Shown: piece after piece, positions 8,871 through 17,590 of the stretch
Numbering within the stretch: the stretch's first letter is position 1
How the letters are laid out: the number at the start of each line of letters is the position of its first letter
DNA from: Microbacterium sp. MPKO10
Lineage (GTDB): Bacteria; Actinomycetota; Actinomycetes; Actinomycetales; Microbacteriaceae
NCBI RefSeq assembly: GCF_026107415.2
Contig: NZ_JAPCHX010000005.1
Span: 124,001-188,000 of the forward strand
Direction: 5' to 3'
Length of the DNA: 64,000 bases
Position numbers and translations under genes: made by a program
Notes under the pieces: generated by a model
The model's database searches: none
Seen by the model: the letters and a program-made list of their open reading frames with translations, nothing else
What the model was told of the DNA's origin: nothing

Positions 8871-10094
8871 ATGTCTTCACCACGCCTCCACCCACTGTGG
8901 CTGTGGATCACCGTGGGCAGCGTCTCCCTGGCTCTTTACGTCGTTGCCGTCCCGGTCAGTTCTGCGCTCTATCACGTGCCCGTTGCCGTCGCCTTTGTTC
9001 TGTCAGCGTTTACAGCCGGTTCGCTGCCGCTCTCGCTTCTGCGGCCACGTACGGCCATCGCCCTGTTCGTCATTGGGCTGCTCGGCAACGGCATCCTCGC
9101 CAGCGCCGTCCGCGACCCCTTCTGGCCGTGGCCCGTCCCCGTCACCGAGATCATCACACTGGCACTTTTGATCGGTCTCATCCAGTACCGCCGCGGTTGG
9201 CCTCTCGCTGCCGCTACCTGGCTCGCCGCACTTGTCGCTGCCCTCGCAATACCGCCACTCTCCGGACGCGACAACGTCCTGATGGTGACGGGAACCGAGA
9301 TGGCGGATCTGATCGTCACGTTCTCGATCGGAGCTGTCGCGTTCGTCATCGCCCTGCTGGTCTCGGGGCGTAACGATATTCGTGAGGAGCTCGCCCGAGA
9401 GAAGGAGGTCTCGGCCGAAGAGCAGTCGAGACGACAGCTCATCGAGGAGCGTTCGCGCATCGCGCGCGAACTGCACGATGTTGTGGCCCACAGCATGTCG
9501 ATCATTCAGGTGCAGGCATCGACGGCTCAGTATCGACTGAGCGATCTGAACGAACCCGCGATCGCGGAGTTCGATGACATCGCAGCATCCGCCCGCTCGG
9601 CACTCGCAGAGATGCGTCGACTGCTCGGTACTTTGCGCCCGGACGGCCAGGAAGCCGAGAGGATGCCGCAGCGCACGATCGGAGACATCCCGGGGCTCAT
9701 CGAAACCGCCCGTCGCTCGGGGGTACCGATCGACATGAGCATCGACGACGAGCTGCGCGGTGCGCCGCTCTCGGTTCAGGTGGCGACGTTCCGCATTGTG
9801 CAGGAGGCCATCAGCAATGCGCTGCGACACGCCCCCGGGTCACGGGTGAGTGTCGGGGTGACCCGCAGCAACACGTCGGGTGCCGTCGTCTCGGTGATCA
9901 ACTCGGCACCTGGTGCTGTCCCTGAGGACGCTGCCGGCGGCGGCCACGGGCTCATCGGCATGCGTGAGCGCACAACAGCCCTCGGGGGCGTTCTCGAAAC
10001 ACATGCGACGCCCGACGGCGGCTGGCTCGTCCATGCCGTGCTACCGTTCGACGCGGACGCTCTGACCGATGAGACCCCCGAGGACGACGCATGA
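8871..10094 (+). CDS. NarL-class sensor histidine kinase
   Basis: 407 residues. Five or six membrane helices fill residues 10-165 with hardly any extracellular loop, suggesting sensing within or at the membrane. A short coiled coil (170-195) leads to the HisKA_3 dimerisation domain, with phosphoacceptor H202 in IARELHDVVAHS. The HATPase domain follows (about 285-395) with N-box FRIVQEAISNALRHA and G-box GHGLIGMRERTTALGG. It overlaps the next gene by four bases (ATGA), so it pairs with that response regulator. This architecture matches DesK/LiaS-like kinases that often respond to envelope stress; the signal is unknown. Confidence 0.93.
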   Translation: MSSPRLHPLWLWITVGSVSLALYVVAVPVSSALYHVPVAVAFVLSAFTAGSLPLSLLRPRTAIALFVIGLLGNGILASAVRDPFWPWPVPVTEIITLALLIGLIQYRRGWPLAAATWLAALVAALAIPPLSGRDNVLMVTGTEMADLIVTFSIGAVAFVIALLVSGRNDIREELAREKEVSAEEQSRRQLIEERSRIARELHDVVAHSMSIIQVQASTAQYRLSDLNEPAIAEFDDIAASARSALAEMRRLLGTLRPDGQEAERMPQRTIGDIPGLIETARRSGVPIDMSIDDELRGAPLSVQVATFRIVQEAISNALRHAPGSRVSVGVTRSNTSGAVVSVINSAPGAVPEDAAGGGHGLIGMRERTTALGGVLETHATPDGGWLVHAVLPFDADALTDETPEDDA

Positions 10095-10762
10095 CCATCT
10101 CCGTTGCCATTGCCGATGACCAGACGATGGTGCGTGCGGGCTTCGCTGCGCTTTTGGACGCACAGACCGGTATTCAGGTTGTCGGGCAAGCGTCCAATGG
10201 GCTCGAGGCCGTCGATCTCGTGCGCCGCGAGAAGCCGGATGTCGTGCTGATGGACGTGCGGATGCCGGAACTCGACGGACTCGAAGCGACGAGGCGCATC
10301 CTCTCGCCGCAGCATCCGCTCCCCCACGTTCCTCGCGTCATCATGCTCACGACGTTCGACATCGATGACTATGTGTACGAGGCCCTGCAGGCCGGGGCCA
10401 GCGGATTTCTGCTGAAGGACTCGCTGCCGGCCGAGCTCGTGCAGGCCGTGCGCGTCGTCGCCGCAGGAGATGCGCTGCTCGCACCGAGCATCACCCGACG
10501 CCTCATCGAGCAGTTCGGGCAGAGCCGGCCCACGACGCCGCGGGCCAACCTTGAGCTGAACGCGCTGACCGATCGAGAGCGCGAGGTGCTCATGCTCATC
10601 GGGTCGGGACGCTCCAACGGCGAGATCGCTGGGGACCTGTTCATCTCAGAGCAGACCGTCAAGACGCACGTCGGCAAGATTCTGCAGAAGCTGCAGCTGC
10701 GCGACAGGGTGCATGCCGTAATCTTCGCGTACGACGCAGGACTCGTCACCCCCGCAAGCTGA
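10091..10762 (+). CDS. NarL/FixJ-family response regulator
   Basis: 223 residues. The receiver domain has the acidic pair D9-D10, phosphoacceptor D55 (VVLMDVRMPELDG), the T/S in MLTTFD and a lysine in LLKDSLP. The C-terminal LuxR-type helix-turn-helix is LTDREREVLMLIGSGRSNGEIAGDLFISEQTVKTHVGKIL (only part quoted in order: LTDREREVLML, SEQTVKTHVGKIL). The start codon overlaps the kinase stop codon, so the pair is co-translated. No adjacent ABC transporter or effector gene indicates its targets. Confidence 0.94.
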   Translation: MTISVAIADDQTMVRAGFAALLDAQTGIQVVGQASNGLEAVDLVRREKPDVVLMDVRMPELDGLEATRRILSPQHPLPHVPRVIMLTTFDIDDYVYEALQAGASGFLLKDSLPAELVQAVRVVAAGDALLAPSITRRLIEQFGQSRPTTPRANLELNALTDREREVLMLIGSGRSNGEIAGDLFISEQTVKTHVGKILQKLQLRDRVHAVIFAYDAGLVTPAS

Positions 10763-10933
10763 GCGCTCGGCACCCCACACTCCGGGCGCAGCACACACCC
10801 TGTCACGGACGCGATCGGTGCCCTCGTCCCGGTGCTGAGTGTGAATGGCCTGACAATGGCTGAACACGGCTTGAACTGCGCAGCGCCCTGAGGAATCGTG
10901 GCACGGACATACCCGCAACCGGAAGGAGAGCTT

Positions 10934-11227
10934 GTGCTCACCCTCACCGACAATGCACGCACCATCGTCAAGACGATCGCTTCCCAGGCGACCGGCGAAG
11001 ACGATGCCGGACTGCGCATCAGCAGCCAGACGGAGCAGGGCAGCGGCGATTTCGCCGTCGATGTCGCGACGTCTCCCGAAGCCGACGATCAGGTGGTCGA
11101 AGCAGGCGAGGCGAGGGTCTTCCTCGAAGAGGGCGCAGCCGTCGCCCTCGACGACAAGGTGCTCGACGCCGAGGTCAATGCCGAAGGAGCAGTGAGCTTC
11201 TCGATCGGCAATCAGCAGACCGTCTGA
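10934..11227 (+). CDS. HesB/IscA-like protein
   Basis: 97 residues from a GTG at 10934 with AAGGAG five bases upstream; a longer frame from 10898 lacks a ribosome-binding site. The sequence has the HesB-fold pattern: a helix with TDNARTIVKTIAS, then beta strands GLRISSQ, FAVDVATS, ARVFLEEGAA, and the LDAEVNAEGAVSFSI end. The three cysteines that bind iron or Fe-S clusters in true IscA are missing (no Cys at all), so this is a cysteine-free actinobacterial variant whose function is unknown. It is a single gene with a textbook terminator directly after it. Confidence 0.8.
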   Translation: MLTLTDNARTIVKTIASQATGEDDAGLRISSQTEQGSGDFAVDVATSPEADDQVVEAGEARVFLEEGAAVALDDKVLDAEVNAEGAVSFSIGNQQTV

Positions 11228-11241
11228 CATCCCGAACGTCG

Positions 11242-11283
11242 CGCTGCCTCACTCCCTCGTAGGGGGTGAGGCAGCGTCTTTTT
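11242..11283 (+). terminator. Rho-independent terminator of the HesB-like gene
   Basis: Stem CGCTGCCTCACTCCC (11242-11256) pairs with GGGGGTGAGGCAGCG (11262-11276), 15 bp with one G-U pair, loop TCGTA, followed directly by TCTTTTT. This is the clearest intrinsic terminator in the window. Confidence 0.95.
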
Positions 11284-11357
11284 CACCCCAGTGGTCGATG
11301 TGGCCGGCAGCATCCGGTTTCTAGTCTTCAGGAAGATCAGCTTCAAGGAGACGAATC

Positions 11358-12677
11358 ATGACCACCGTTACCCCCGCTGTCGGCCGCACAGGTCACACAC
11401 GGCCAACGCGCGACACCAGCATCGATCTGGTGCGTGCCGCGTGCCTCGCCGTCGTCGTCGCACTGCACTCGCTCATGGTGGGCATCAGCATCGGCGCGGC
11501 CGGCCCGGTTTTTGAGAACGCGGCCGAGGGTCACGACTGGTTCATCCCGGTCTCGTGGGTGGTGCAGGTCATGCCGCTCTTCTTTATCGTCGGCGGCTTT
11601 TCCACGCGCAGGGCGTACCGTTCGGCGCGTGGCCGTGGAAATACGCCTGCGGAGTTCGTCGCCGGGCGTGTGCAGCGACTTCTCGGGCCCGCCATTGTCA
11701 TGGTGGCCGTCGTCGGTGCGGCCCTGCTGATCATGACGCTCACGGGTGTCCCGGCCGATATGATCGCTGAAGCCGGGTTCCGCATCAGCCAGCCTCTGTG
11801 GTTCCTCGGCGTGTACGTGCTCTGCCAGGCGCTTGCTCCGGCGATGATCGCCGCGCATGAGCGGGCTCGGCGCACGACCCTCGCGCTCCTCGGCGCCGCC
11901 GTCATCGGGGTGGATGTTGCCTCGTCACTCGGCGGAGTCGGAGCGATCGCCTTCCTCAACCTCGCGTTCGTGTGGCTGCTCGTGCAGCAGCTCGGGTTCT
12001 GGCTCGCTGATGGAACAGTCGACGCGCTGACGGTTCGCGCTCGCGTCATGATCGGCGTTGGTGCCCTCGCTGCCCTGTTCGCCGTCACACTGCTCGGCAT
12101 CTACCCGGGCAACATGTACGCCGCTCTCAACCCGCCGTCCGCGGCCCTTGTGCTCCTCGGCATCGTGCAGCTGGCCGGCCTATCGCTCGCGCGCCCCTGG
12201 CTGAAGCGCGTCGCCGCACGCGAGCCGGTGCATGCAGTGACCGCGTGGATCAACTCTCGTTCGATGACGATCTATCTCTGGCACATGCCGGTGCTCATCG
12301 CCCTCGCCGCCATCGCTCTCGTCGGCGCATGGGGCGGCATCGTGCCCCTGCCCGAGCCTGGCAGCGGTGCCTGGTGGGCCACGCGTCCGTTCTGGATCGC
12401 CCTCGCGATGGCGACGACCGCTCTCGTTGCGCTCGCCACGAGTCGCTGGGAGCGCCGGACGATGCCGACACCGACAGCATCCGCTCGCCGTGCCGCTCTG
12501 GCGGGCGTCGCGGGCGTGCTCAGCGCCGTCGTCTTGCTGATCGGCGGCATCACCGTCCTCACCGCGATCGCGAGCGTGATCCTCATGCGCGTGGCACTCA
12601 CCGCCTCGGCACACCCTCCTCTGGGTGGACGAACGCAATACCAGAGAGTGATGCCCCGCGCCGTACCGACTGCATAG
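11358..12677 (+). CDS. Acyltransferase-3 family integral membrane protein
   Basis: 439 residues with about ten or eleven membrane helices. Family marks: the N-terminal RDTSIDLVRAACLAVVVALHS, where the His (about residue 36) is the conserved catalytic-site residue; the basic R-R loop GGFSTRRAYRSARGR; and SMTIYLWHMPVLI toward the C-terminus. AT3 enzymes transfer acyl groups to cell-surface carbohydrates or other acceptors from the inner face of the membrane. The acceptor cannot be predicted. AAGGAG lies seven bases before the ATG. The DedA gene starts about 20 bases later, so the two are probably one transcript. Confidence 0.9.
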   Translation: MTTVTPAVGRTGHTRPTRDTSIDLVRAACLAVVVALHSLMVGISIGAAGPVFENAAEGHDWFIPVSWVVQVMPLFFIVGGFSTRRAYRSARGRGNTPAEFVAGRVQRLLGPAIVMVAVVGAALLIMTLTGVPADMIAEAGFRISQPLWFLGVYVLCQALAPAMIAAHERARRTTLALLGAAVIGVDVASSLGGVGAIAFLNLAFVWLLVQQLGFWLADGTVDALTVRARVMIGVGALAALFAVTLLGIYPGNMYAALNPPSAALVLLGIVQLAGLSLARPWLKRVAAREPVHAVTAWINSRSMTIYLWHMPVLIALAAIALVGAWGGIVPLPEPGSGAWWATRPFWIALAMATTALVALATSRWERRTMPTPTASARRAALAGVAGVLSAVVLLIGGITVLTAIASVILMRVALTASAHPPLGGRTQYQRVMPRAVPTA

Positions 12678-12695
12678 CTTTGTGGAGTGGACATC

Positions 12696-13352
12696 GTGAA
12701 CGAACTCATCATGCAGGCGATCGCCTCACCGTGGCTGTACGCCGTGATGTTCGCCGTCGCCATCATCGACGGCTTCTTTCCGCCGATTCCCAGTGAAACG
12801 GTTCTCGTGGCTGCCGCGGCCGTCGCCGCCTCCACGAACAGCACCAACCTGATTCTCCTGTGTGCCATTGCAGCGATCGGAGCAGCGATCGGCGACAACA
12901 TCGCCTTTTCGATCGGCCGAGGTGTCGGCACTCGCCGCTTCCGGTGGATGCGCCGCCCACGTGTCGCCGCCTCCTTCGACTGGGCCGGCCGGACGCTCGA
13001 CCGCTCAGGGGCCGGCCTCATCCTCGGTGCACGCTACATCCCCGTCGGTCGTGTCGCCGTCAATATGACAGCCGGAGCGCTGCGTTACCCGCGCCGACGC
13101 TTCATTCCTCTCAGCGTCATCGCCGGGGCGATGTGGGCCGTGTACTCGGTCTTCATCGGACTCGTCGCAGGCAACCTGGTGAAGGACCAGCCGCTGCTCG
13201 GCGCGGTAATCGGCATCGTCCTTGCGCTCGTCATCGGCTTCGTGATCGACCGGATCGTCACAGCCCGCCGCCGTCGCCTTGAGGCCGCCGGGCTGTCAGC
13301 CGAGCTCGACGCGACCAGCGAGCCGTCGCGGATGTCCGCTGATGCGCCGTGA
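12696..13352 (+). CDS. DedA-family membrane protein (SNARE-associated / VTT domain)
   Basis: 218 residues from a GTG at 12696, with GGAG eight bases upstream; a GTG nine bases earlier overlaps that site. Four to five membrane helices. The DedA signatures FFPPIPSETVLVAAA (reentrant loop) and ARYIPVGRVAVNMTAGALRYPRRRF (with the conserved R-x-I/x-P-xGR motif) are both present. DedA proteins are now associated with lipid scrambling or undecaprenyl-phosphate recycling and membrane homeostasis. Its 3' end overlaps the convergent IclR gene by 57 bases. Confidence 0.93.
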   Translation: MNELIMQAIASPWLYAVMFAVAIIDGFFPPIPSETVLVAAAAVAASTNSTNLILLCAIAAIGAAIGDNIAFSIGRGVGTRRFRWMRRPRVAASFDWAGRTLDRSGAGLILGARYIPVGRVAVNMTAGALRYPRRRFIPLSVIAGAMWAVYSVFIGLVAGNLVKDQPLLGAVIGIVLALVIGFVIDRIVTARRRRLEAAGLSAELDATSEPSRMSADAP

Positions 13353-14093
13353 GAGCTCAGATGCCACACGGGCCAGCCGAGTCACCAGCCCTTCGGACCC
13401 GACGCTGTCGATATCGCCTCGTGCTGTCTCGAAGGTGACGGCGATGGATGCTGCGGGCCAGCCCACATGGTCGGTCACAGCCACGCCGATCGACGCGAGA
13501 CCGCGCGTGATCTCACCGTCTTCTGAGGCGAAGCCGCTGCGCCGCGTCTCGTCGAGCAGGCGACGCAGCTCAGAGTAGCTCCTCGGGCCCAGCCCAGTGC
13601 GGTCGACGAATGCCTCTCGGTCGGGGAAGAGCGCGCGGACCTGGTACTTGGGCAGCTGAGCGAGCATGGCTCTGCCGGTTGCCGCGAGCTGTGCGGGCAG
13701 ACGCACGCCGACGTCGCTCACGAGGTGGGGCCTGCGCGGAGCCCGCTCTTCGACGATGTACAGCACATCGCGCCCGTGCAGCACGGCCAGGTGCGCGCTT
13801 TCGCCCAACTCGTCGACGAGGCCCGCGAGCAGAGGCCGTCCGAGCCGGCTGAGCGGCTCGTGCCGTGCGTATCCGCTCGACAGCTCGAACGCGGCGACGC
13901 CGATGCCCCACCTCCGCTCTTCAGGCAGGTGCACGACGTAGCCCTGCCTCTGCATCTCGCTCAGCAGCTGGTACACGGTGGATCGCGGCAGCTCGAGGGC
14001 CCCGGCGATGCGCGCGGCGGCGACCGGGCCGCGCTGCCGGGCGAGGAAGGTCAGGATGCGCAGTGTCTGGTCGGCCGCCGGTGATCTGCTCAT
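13296..14093 (-). CDS. IclR-family regulator, probable histidine-utilisation regulator
   Basis: About 265 residues from the ATG at 14093, which has GGAGG seven bases upstream. N-terminal winged HTH: DQTLRILTFLARQRGPVAAARIAGALELPRSTVYQLLSEM (quoted in pieces: DQTLRILTFLARQ; LPRSTVYQLLSEMQRQGYV). The C-terminal effector domain contains VGVRLPAQLAATGRAMLAQL and the SGFASEDGEITRGLASIGV motif, typical of IclR. It is divergent from hutH with a 97-bp gap containing an 18-bp dyad, so it most likely controls hutHUI, with urocanate or histidine as candidate ligand (inference). Its last 57 bases are antisense to the end of the DedA gene. Confidence 0.92.
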   Translation of the reverse strand: MSRSPAADQTLRILTFLARQRGPVAAARIAGALELPRSTVYQLLSEMQRQGYVVHLPEERRWGIGVAAFELSSGYARHEPLSRLGRPLLAGLVDELGESAHLAVLHGRDVLYIVEERAPRRPHLVSDVGVRLPAQLAATGRAMLAQLPKYQVRALFPDREAFVDRTGLGPRSYSELRRLLDETRRSGFASEDGEITRGLASIGVAVTDHVGWPAASIAVTFETARGDIDSVGSEGLVTRLARVASELSRRISGHPRRLAGRVELG

Positions 14094-14120
14094 GCAGCAT
14101 CCTCCATCTGCTCGTGAGAT

Positions 14121-14146
14121 GTCCGAAATCCCGGACACACGTGTCA
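14121..14146. promoter_or_regulatory. Putative IclR operator(s) between regulator and hutH
   Basis: TGTCCGAAATCCCGGACA (14121-14138) is an 18-bp dyad with perfect 6-bp arms. It overlaps a second dyad, GACACACGTGTC (14135-14146), with 5-bp arms. Both lie in the 97-bp region between the IclR gene and hutH. Overlapping palindromes of this size are common for IclR repressors. Confidence 0.6.
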
Positions 14147-14190
14147 TTATGCCCGTTCTCACCGTGCCCGGTATGCGATGGAATCGACGT

Positions 14191-15765
14191 ATGAGCACCA
14201 CTCTGACAGAACAGGGCACCGTCACACTCGGCGCCGATCTCACTGCAGCCACGCTTCTCTCCCCGGCCGACGTCGTTCGCGTCGCCCGTGATGGCGCCCG
14301 CGTCGAGCTCTCGCCCGACGTCGCCCAGGCGATCTCTGCGTCACGGCGCACGATTAAGGGCCTTGCCGAGACCGGCGACCCGCACTACGGCATTTCGACG
14401 GGATTCGGTGCGCTCGCGACGACGTTCATCGACCCCGCGCAGCGCACGCAGTTGCAGCAGAGCCTCATCCGCTCGCACGCCGCCGGGTCGGGTCCCGAGG
14501 TCGAGCGGGAGGTCATCCGCGCGCTCATGCTTCTGCGCCTCAAGACCCTGGCGACCGGTCGTACGGGTGTGCGCCTCGAAACCGCGCAGACCTACGCCGA
14601 TCTGCTGAACGCCGGCATCACGCCCGTCGTGCGCGAGTACGGCTCACTCGGCTGCTCGGGCGACCTCGCCCCGCTCTCGCACTGCGCTCTCGCGGCGATG
14701 GGCGAAGGCCAGGTGCGTGACAAGACCGGCACGCTGCGCGACTCCGCAGACGCACTCGCTGACGCCGGCATCGAACCCCTCGTGCTCGTCGAGAAGGAAG
14801 GGCTCGCGCTCATCAACGGCACCGATGGAATGCTCGGGATGCTGCTGCTTGCGCTCCACGACATCCGGATGCTGCTGCGCACCGCAGACATCGCGGCAGC
14901 GCTCAGCGTCGAGTCGCTGCTCGGCACGGACCGTGTCTTCGCTGCTGATCTGCAGAGTCTGCGGCCGCAGATCGGACAAGCGCGCTCCGCCGCCAATCTG
15001 CGTGCGCTGCTCAACGGCTCCCCCATCGTCGCATCGCACCGCGGGCCGGAAGACCCGAGCGTACAGGACTCGTACTCGCTGCGCTGCACGCCGCAGGTGC
15101 ACGGCGCTGCCCGAGACACCGCTGCGCATGCAGCATCCGTCGCCGACGCCGAGCTCGCGAGCGCCGTCGACAACCCCGTCGTCACGCCTGACGGTCGCGT
15201 CGAATCGAACGGAAATTTTCACGGAGCTCCGGTCGGCTATGTGCTCGACTTCCTCGCGATCGCGGCGGCTGACGTCGCGTCGATGTCTGAGAGACGCACC
15301 GACAGGCATCTGGATCCCTCGCGCAACAAGGGCCTTTCCGCGTTCCTCGCTCACGACGCCGGCGTCGACTCCGGGCTGATGATCGCGCAGTACACCGCCG
15401 CCGGAATCGTGAGCGAGCTGAAGCGCCTCGCCGTGCCCGCATCCGTCGATTCGATTCCGTCGTCGGCGATGCAGGAAGACCATGTGTCGATGGGCTGGTC
15501 GGCCGCCCGCAAACTACGCCGCGCTGTCGACGGGCTCACCCGCGTGCTCGCCATCGAGGTGATGACGGCCTGCCGCTCGCTCGACCTGCGGGCACCGCTG
15601 CAGCCGGGAGCGGCAACGGGAGCTGTGCTCGCCCGTGTGCGCGAGAGCGTCGACGGGCCGGGCAGCGACCGCATCGTCGCAGACGAGATCGAGGCCGTGG
15701 TCGAGCTGGTGCGCTCCGGGCGCATTGTGAACGCAGCCGAGACAGAGACAGGAGAATTGCAATGA
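14191..15765 (+). CDS. hutH: HutH: histidine ammonia-lyase
   Basis: Deaminates L-histidine to urocanate. 524 residues from the ATG at 14191 (GGAA seven bases upstream); an ATG at 14173 is possible. Catalytic Tyr in HYGISTGFG (Y66). The prosthetic MIO group forms from three residues that are usually Ala-Ser-Gly; here the site reads [14 protein letters not shown], so it is Cys155-Ser156-Gly157. Other family motifs: [32 protein letters not shown] and the QPGAATGAV tail. First gene of hutH-hutU-hutI; its stop overlaps the hutU start by four bases. Expected control by the divergent IclR protein. Confidence 0.96.
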   Translation: MSTTLTEQGTVTLGADLTAATLLSPADVVRVARDGARVELSPDVAQAISASRRTIKGLAETGDPHYGISTGFGALATTFIDPAQRTQLQQSLIRSHAAGSGPEVEREVIRALMLLRLKTLATGRTGVRLETAQTYADLLNAGITPVVREYGSLGCSGDLAPLSHCALAAMGEGQVRDKTGTLRDSADALADAGIEPLVLVEKEGLALINGTDGMLGMLLLALHDIRMLLRTADIAAALSVESLLGTDRVFAADLQSLRPQIGQARSAANLRALLNGSPIVASHRGPEDPSVQDSYSLRCTPQVHGAARDTAAHAASVADAELASAVDNPVVTPDGRVESNGNFHGAPVGYVLDFLAIAAADVASMSERRTDRHLDPSRNKGLSAFLAHDAGVDSGLMIAQYTAAGIVSELKRLAVPASVDSIPSSAMQEDHVSMGWSAARKLRRAVDGLTRVLAIEVMTACRSLDLRAPLQPGAATGAVLARVRESVDGPGSDRIVADEIEAVVELVRSGRIVNAAETETGELQ

Positions 15766-17588
15766 CGCAACAGAGCCAGACAGCGGGCAGCCAGGCACAC
15801 GGCAGCCAGGCACACAGCAGCCAGGCACAGCGCAGCCAAACAGCGGGCAGCCGACCGGTCAGCGCGGCCCGCGGCACCGCACTCAGCGCCAAGAGCTGGC
15901 AGACCGAGGCGCCGCTGCGCATGCTGATGAACAACCTCGACCCCGACGTCGCCGAGCGCCCAGACGACCTCGTCGTCTATGGCGGCACCGGGCGAGCGGC
16001 ACGCAGTTGGGACGCATTCGACGCGATCCGCCGCACGCTCGAAGACCTCGAGGCCGACGAGACGCTTCTCGTACAGTCGGGCAAACCCGTCGGCGTCTTC
16101 CGCACCCACGAATGGGCACCGCGCGTGCTCATCGCCAATTCGAACCTCGTTCCCGATTGGGCGACGTGGCCAGAGTTCCGCAAGCTCGAGGCCGAAGGCC
16201 TCACCATGTACGGGCAGATGACGGCGGGCAGCTGGATCTACATCGGCACGCAGGGCATTCTTCAGGGTACGTATGAGACGTTCGCCGCCGTCGCCCGCTC
16301 GCTCAACGCACGGGGGCGCGGCGATGGCACGCTCGCGGGAACCCTGACGCTCACCGCGGGCTGCGGCGGCATGGGCGGCGCACAACCGCTCGCCGTCACC
16401 ATGAACGGCGGCGTCTGCCTCATCGTCGACGTGGATGCTGCCCGGCTGCAGCGTCGCCTCGACCACGGCTACCTCGACGAGATCGCGCCCGATCTGGACG
16501 CCGCGCTCGACCGCGCTCAGCAGGCGAAGCGCGACAGCGAGGCCGTGTCGATCGGGGTCGCCGGCAACGCAGCATCCGTGTTCCCCGAGATCTTGACGCG
16601 CGGCGTGGATGTCGATGTGGTCACCGACCAGACCAGCGCGCACGACCCGCTCAGCTACCTCCCGGAGGGCGTCACCGTTGCCGCGTGGCACGAGCTGGCA
16701 GCATCCGATCCCGATAACTTCACCGCTCGAGCTCGCGCGTCAATGGCCAAGCACTGTCAGGCGATGGTGGAGTTTCAGGATGCTGGTGCCGAGGTGTTCG
16801 ACTACGGCAACTCGCTGCGTGCCGAGGCCCGCGAAGGAGGCTGTGAGCGCGCTTTCGAGTATCCGGGCTTCGTGCCCGCGTACATCCGGCCGCTGTTCTG
16901 CGAGGGCAAAGGACCGTTCCGCTGGGCAGCTCTGTCGGGCGACCCCGCCGATATCGCGGCGACGGACCGCGCGATCCTCGAGCTGTTCCCCGACGATGAG
17001 CCGCTGCGCCGGTGGATCACGGGCGCACAAGAGAAAGTGCATTTCGAGGGGCTGCCCGCCCGAATCTGCTGGCTCGGATACGGTGAGCGGCACCGGGCGG
17101 GGCTGAAGTTCAACGAGATGGTCGCCTCTGGGGAGCTGTCGGCTCCCGTCGTGATCGGGCGCGACCACCTGGACTCGGGGTCGGTCGCGTCGCCGTATCG
17201 CGAGACCGAGGCGATGGCCGACGGCTCTGACGCGATTGCGGACTGGCCGCTGCTGAACGCACTGCTCAACACGGCATCCGGAGCCACCTGGGTATCACTG
17301 CACCACGGAGGCGGCGTCGGCATCGGTCGCTCGATTCATGCGGGGCAGGTCATCGCCGCCGACGGCACCGATCTCGCCGCTCAGAAGATCGAACGTGTGC
17401 TCACGAACGATCCCGGCACGGGTGTGATGCGGCACGTCGATGCCGGTTACGACCGCGCTGCCGAGGTGGCCCGCGAGCGCGGGGTGCGCATTCCCCTACT
17501 CGATGCGGACGCGCCCGAACACAGCGCGCCAACCGGCCCGACTGACGCGCCCGCGGATGCTTCACCCGCCGCCTGCTCGGGAGCATAA
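15762..17588 (+). CDS. hutU: HutU: urocanate hydratase with repeat-bearing N-terminal extension
   Basis: Converts urocanate to imidazolonepropionate using tightly bound NAD. 608 residues against about 550 usually. The extra length is a 30-residue Ser/Gln-rich N-terminus built of five-residue repeats ([25 protein letters not shown]) and a Ala/Pro-rich C-terminal tail. The core starts at about residue 35 ([19 protein letters not shown]). Diagnostic segments: [20 protein letters not shown], the NAD loop [18 protein letters not shown], and the catalytic-cysteine region around [20 protein letters not shown]. The ATG at 15762 has AGGAG seven bases upstream and overlaps the hutH stop, so the repeats should be translated. 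Confidence 0.96.
   Translation: MTQQSQTAGSQAHGSQAHSSQAQRSQTAGSRPVSAARGTALSAKSWQTEAPLRMLMNNLDPDVAERPDDLVVYGGTGRAARSWDAFDAIRRTLEDLEADETLLVQSGKPVGVFRTHEWAPRVLIANSNLVPDWATWPEFRKLEAEGLTMYGQMTAGSWIYIGTQGILQGTYETFAAVARSLNARGRGDGTLAGTLTLTAGCGGMGGAQPLAVTMNGGVCLIVDVDAARLQRRLDHGYLDEIAPDLDAALDRAQQAKRDSEAVSIGVAGNAASVFPEILTRGVDVDVVTDQTSAHDPLSYLPEGVTVAAWHELAASDPDNFTARARASMAKHCQAMVEFQDAGAEVFDYGNSLRAEAREGGCERAFEYPGFVPAYIRPLFCEGKGPFRWAALSGDPADIAATDRAILELFPDDEPLRRWITGAQEKVHFEGLPARICWLGYGERHRAGLKFNEMVASGELSAPVVIGRDHLDSGSVASPYRETEAMADGSDAIADWPLLNALLNTASGATWVSLHHGGGVGIGRSIHAGQVIAADGTDLAAQKIERVLTNDPGTGVMRHVDAGYDRAAEVARERGVRIPLLDADAPEHSAPTGPTDAPADASPAACSGA
15772..15852 (+). repeat. 15-bp coding tandem repeat at the start of hutU
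   Basis: About five and a half head-to-tail copies: AGAGCCAGACAGCGG (15772-15786), GCAGCCAGGCACACG (15787-15801), GCAGCCAGGCACACA (15802-15816), GCAGCCAGGCACAGC (15817-15831), GCAGCCAAACAGCGG (15832-15846) and a final GCAGCC. The unit length is a multiple of three, so copy-number change would keep hutU in frame. Confidence 0.92.
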
Positions 17589-17590
17589 CG

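Noticed and set aside
13978-14190. N-terminal extension of hutH from 13978
   Set aside because: It overlaps the IclR gene on the other strand and the operator dyads. The family starts at about 14191.
14094-14351. N-terminal extension of the IclR regulator to 14351
   Set aside because: It would run antisense through the hutH start; the ATG at 14093 has an ideal GGAGG.
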